A DNA stretch of 20,546 nucleotides, taken from assembly GCA_000320545.1 (NCBI GenBank), contig ADNK01000815.1, positions 1 to 20,546 of the forward strand. Reading direction: 5' to 3'. This document shows, in pieces, positions 19,156-20,546 of this stretch. A program made the position numbers and the translations under genes. Source of the stretch: Bigelowiella natans CCMP2755. Its lineage: Eukaryota > Cercozoa > Chlorarachniophyceae. The notes beneath the pieces are model-generated. The model was given only the letters and a program-made list of their open reading frames with translations, had not been told where the DNA came from and searched no databases. Position 1 is the first letter of the stretch, and every line of letters starts with the position of its first letter.

Positions 19156-19819
19156 CGGTTGTGACAATATGAATTGCGATCACCGGAGCTGGCTTCTCAC
19201 TCAGGGGCAGGGGGAAGGCCAGCGTTTCCGTTTTCGCATGTCTCCAACGACATTCATATCTTCATAACAATCGTCGTCCGAATGGTCCTGATGTCGTAGT
19301 TAAACCAACTCAGTCATCAGTCACTAGAGAACGCATGGCCGCTGCCACGCTTAAGGATCGCCGGCATGCATTTGCGTCGGCGCTGCAACGAAAGCGCGAC
19401 CGCATTCTGACAAATACTATCCTCCAGAATTGTGCGCCTTCGTATGCAAGCGACTGCCGCTCTCCTCTCATTACTGGCGTAGGGGGGACGAACCCCTTGT
19501 TTCCACAAGGTATATTTGTAATAAAACCTAAGAATAAGGCGTGAGAGGGGGGGGCAGGGGACCTAACGTACTATTTTGGCCAGGGGGCGGATGGGCTCCT
19601 ACTGAAGTTGTTGCAGGGTTGTTGCCGGCAAGGGAAGTTGTTGTGAAGTTGTTGCCGGCAAACGAAGAGTCGCTCTCCCGGGTTGTGGCCTTCCAGGAGT
19701 GAAGACGCGCGGAGAGATGGAAGGAATTGTACAGTTTACCCGGATATATCCTACAATTCTTTGCCTAAATCAAGTTTTCCTCAGTTGCCCTCCGACCCCG
19801 ACCGGGCTGCCCATTATCC
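19156..19819. promoter_or_regulatory. Divergent intergenic region upstream of RPB12
   Basis: This region separates the small membrane protein gene from RPB12. It contains an open frame at 19335-19544 (69 codons, basic N terminus) with no recognisable features, which I do not call. It also holds short repeats at 19604-19661. A plausible acceptor (tttcctcag, ending 19784) precedes the RPB12 start and the frame is open from there, so RPB12 may have a spliced 5' leader. Confidence 0.5.
19604..19661. repeat. Short direct repeats gaagttgttg / gttgttgccggcaa
   Basis: The decamer gaagttgttg occurs at 19604, 19634 and 19645. The 14-mer gttgttgccggcaa occurs at 19618-19631 and 19648-19661. The cluster sits about 160 bases before the RPB12 start codon. 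It may be a local duplication or a set of binding sites. Confidence 0.7.
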
Positions 19820-20053
19820 ATGGTGGTCTCTGCGGTGGAGGAGGCCAAGCCCCCTCCCAACGATGCGAAGATCTGGAGCCCGCTGAGGGAGTCGTACAAG
19901 CCCTCGAACAAGCCAGCGACGTACTATTGTGGGGCCTGTGGAGCTCTTCAAGACCATGTAAACCCTTCGAAAATGCCCCGCTGCCAGCAGTGCGGACACC
20001 GGATCCTCTACAAGACGAGGGAGAGGAGACCCATCAGGTTCCTGGCGAGATAA
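19820..20053 (+). CDS. RPB12: RNA polymerases I, II and III shared subunit RPB12 (RPABC4, POLR2K)
   Basis: This single exon encodes 77 residues. RPB12 is the smallest zinc-binding subunit common to the three nuclear RNA polymerases and bridges RPB2 and RPB3 in assembly. The zinc site is Cys37-x2-Cys40 (YYCGAC) and Cys55-x2-Cys58 (RCQQCGHRILYK). The C terminus RPIRFLAR matches the family's ending, where the last residues are Asp/Leu-Ala-Arg. The family is usually 58 to 70 residues, so the 33-residue N-terminal extension is slightly long but typical of non-animal versions. The start is the first ATG in an open frame that extends further upstream, so a spliced N-terminal addition cannot be excluded. 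Confidence 0.92.
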   Translation: MVVSAVEEAKPPPNDAKIWSPLRESYKPSNKPATYYCGACGALQDHVNPSKMPRCQQCGHRILYKTRERRPIRFLAR

Positions 20054-20407
20054 AGTCCTGCCTTTTCAAAGATCAGGCCACGTAAGGGAGGCTAGGAGGT
20101 CTAGGCTTCACTCGTCACCGAGCCTTTAGAGACGCTCCTCGATGATTTGGAATACTCCCTGATGAAACGTGCTTTGAATGTAATGTTTCTGCGTAATAGA
20201 GAACAATTGAACGCAACTTGGGAACGTACTGCACTTTATGAATCATATGTAGAGGAATCAGTCTCTGTGCATTTTGATACCCTTTTCGTCTTAAATGAGG
20301 CGCGAATACATTCGTTTGCTACAATTTACTACTTTGTGTATTGCTTGTCGTTGCTCTCTTCTTACATCACGCCCTTATAATCGTCGCACCAACTGTGTGA
20401 GCGAATA

Positions 20408-20477
<70 letters not shown>

Positions 20478-20546
20478 AGAGAGAGAGAGATGTGTGTGTG
20501 TGTGTGTGCGTGTTATGACTCCACAATGGGTTGGCTGTCTACCCGA
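20054..20546. other. 3' flank of RPB12 with compound microsatellite
   Basis: No second gene was recognised. The open frame at 20147-20380 has no family features and is probably 3' untranslated or spacer sequence. The right end of the window is dominated by simple repeats. Confidence 0.5.
20410..20508. repeat. Compound microsatellite (AT)33 (GA)7 (TG)9
   Basis: A long AT run (20410-20475) is followed directly by GA steps (to 20490) and TG steps (to 20508). Confidence 0.97.

Noticed and set aside
18887-19267. 126-codon open frame on the plus strand
   Set aside because: No family features. The minus strand holds a spliced membrane-protein model with a clean start and donor.
19335-19544. 69-codon open frame upstream of RPB12
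   Set aside because: It has a basic start (KDRRHAFASALQRKRDR) but no recognisable domain and a low-quality tail, and it could equally be leader sequence. It cannot be supported as a gene.
20147-20380. 77-codon open frame after RPB12
   Set aside because: Sequence without family features in the 3' flank of RPB12. The hydrophobic end is due to AT-rich composition.

Overview
This window is nuclear DNA from a eukaryote, most likely a unicellular alga or related protist. The evidence is many short exons (34 to 460 bases) joined by introns of 60 to 270 bases with GT/AG ends, dense dinucleotide microsatellites and long G/C runs, an RNA polymerase subunit gene (RPB12), a WD40 gene of CSA/ERCC8 type, a TTC16-like TPR gene (a family I associate with ciliated organisms), and one protein with a signal peptide followed by a Ser/Ala/Arg-rich stretch that could be a plastid-type bipartite leader. 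The exact lineage cannot be fixed by reading alone. All gene models were built by hand from splice-site phase.

Layout, left to right. (1) 289-1318, minus: the 5' part of an ERCC8/CSA-like gene, running off the left edge. (2) 2608-4141, minus: a two-exon, 486-residue TPR protein resembling TTC16. (3) 4596-6179, plus: a seven-exon HAD hydrolase of subfamily IIA (333 residues), divergent from gene 2. (4) 7402-8765, minus: a three-exon, 336-residue protein with two Tudor/Agenet-like modules, convergent with gene 3. (5) 10548-15250, minus: a 16-exon gene for a 763-residue protein with a signal peptide and a clear internal duplication, function unknown. (6) 16153-18752, minus: a ten-exon gene for a protein of about 351 residues with a beta-rich core that I do not recognise. 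One splice junction is out of phase by one base at a G run. (7) 18749-19155, minus: a tentative 78-residue single-pass membrane protein. (8) 19820-20053, plus: RPB12/POLR2K.

The genes do not form an operon or an evident pathway: DNA repair, a possible ciliary protein, a metabolic HAD enzyme, a possible chromatin reader and a polymerase subunit lie side by side, as is normal in a compact eukaryotic genome. The spacers at about 1.5-2.6, 6.2-6.7, 9.25-10.4 and 15.5-16.0 kb share an unusual word composition rich in TGCA, CATG, GCAC and CTAG but carry no convincing gene.

The most interesting non-coding signals are in genes 5 and 6. Complementary (AC)n and (GT)n tracts lie inside single introns or on both sides of short exons, so the pre-mRNA could fold to bridge introns or loop exons out. 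One intron also carries five copies of a consensus 5' splice site within 34 bases, just downstream of a weak real donor.
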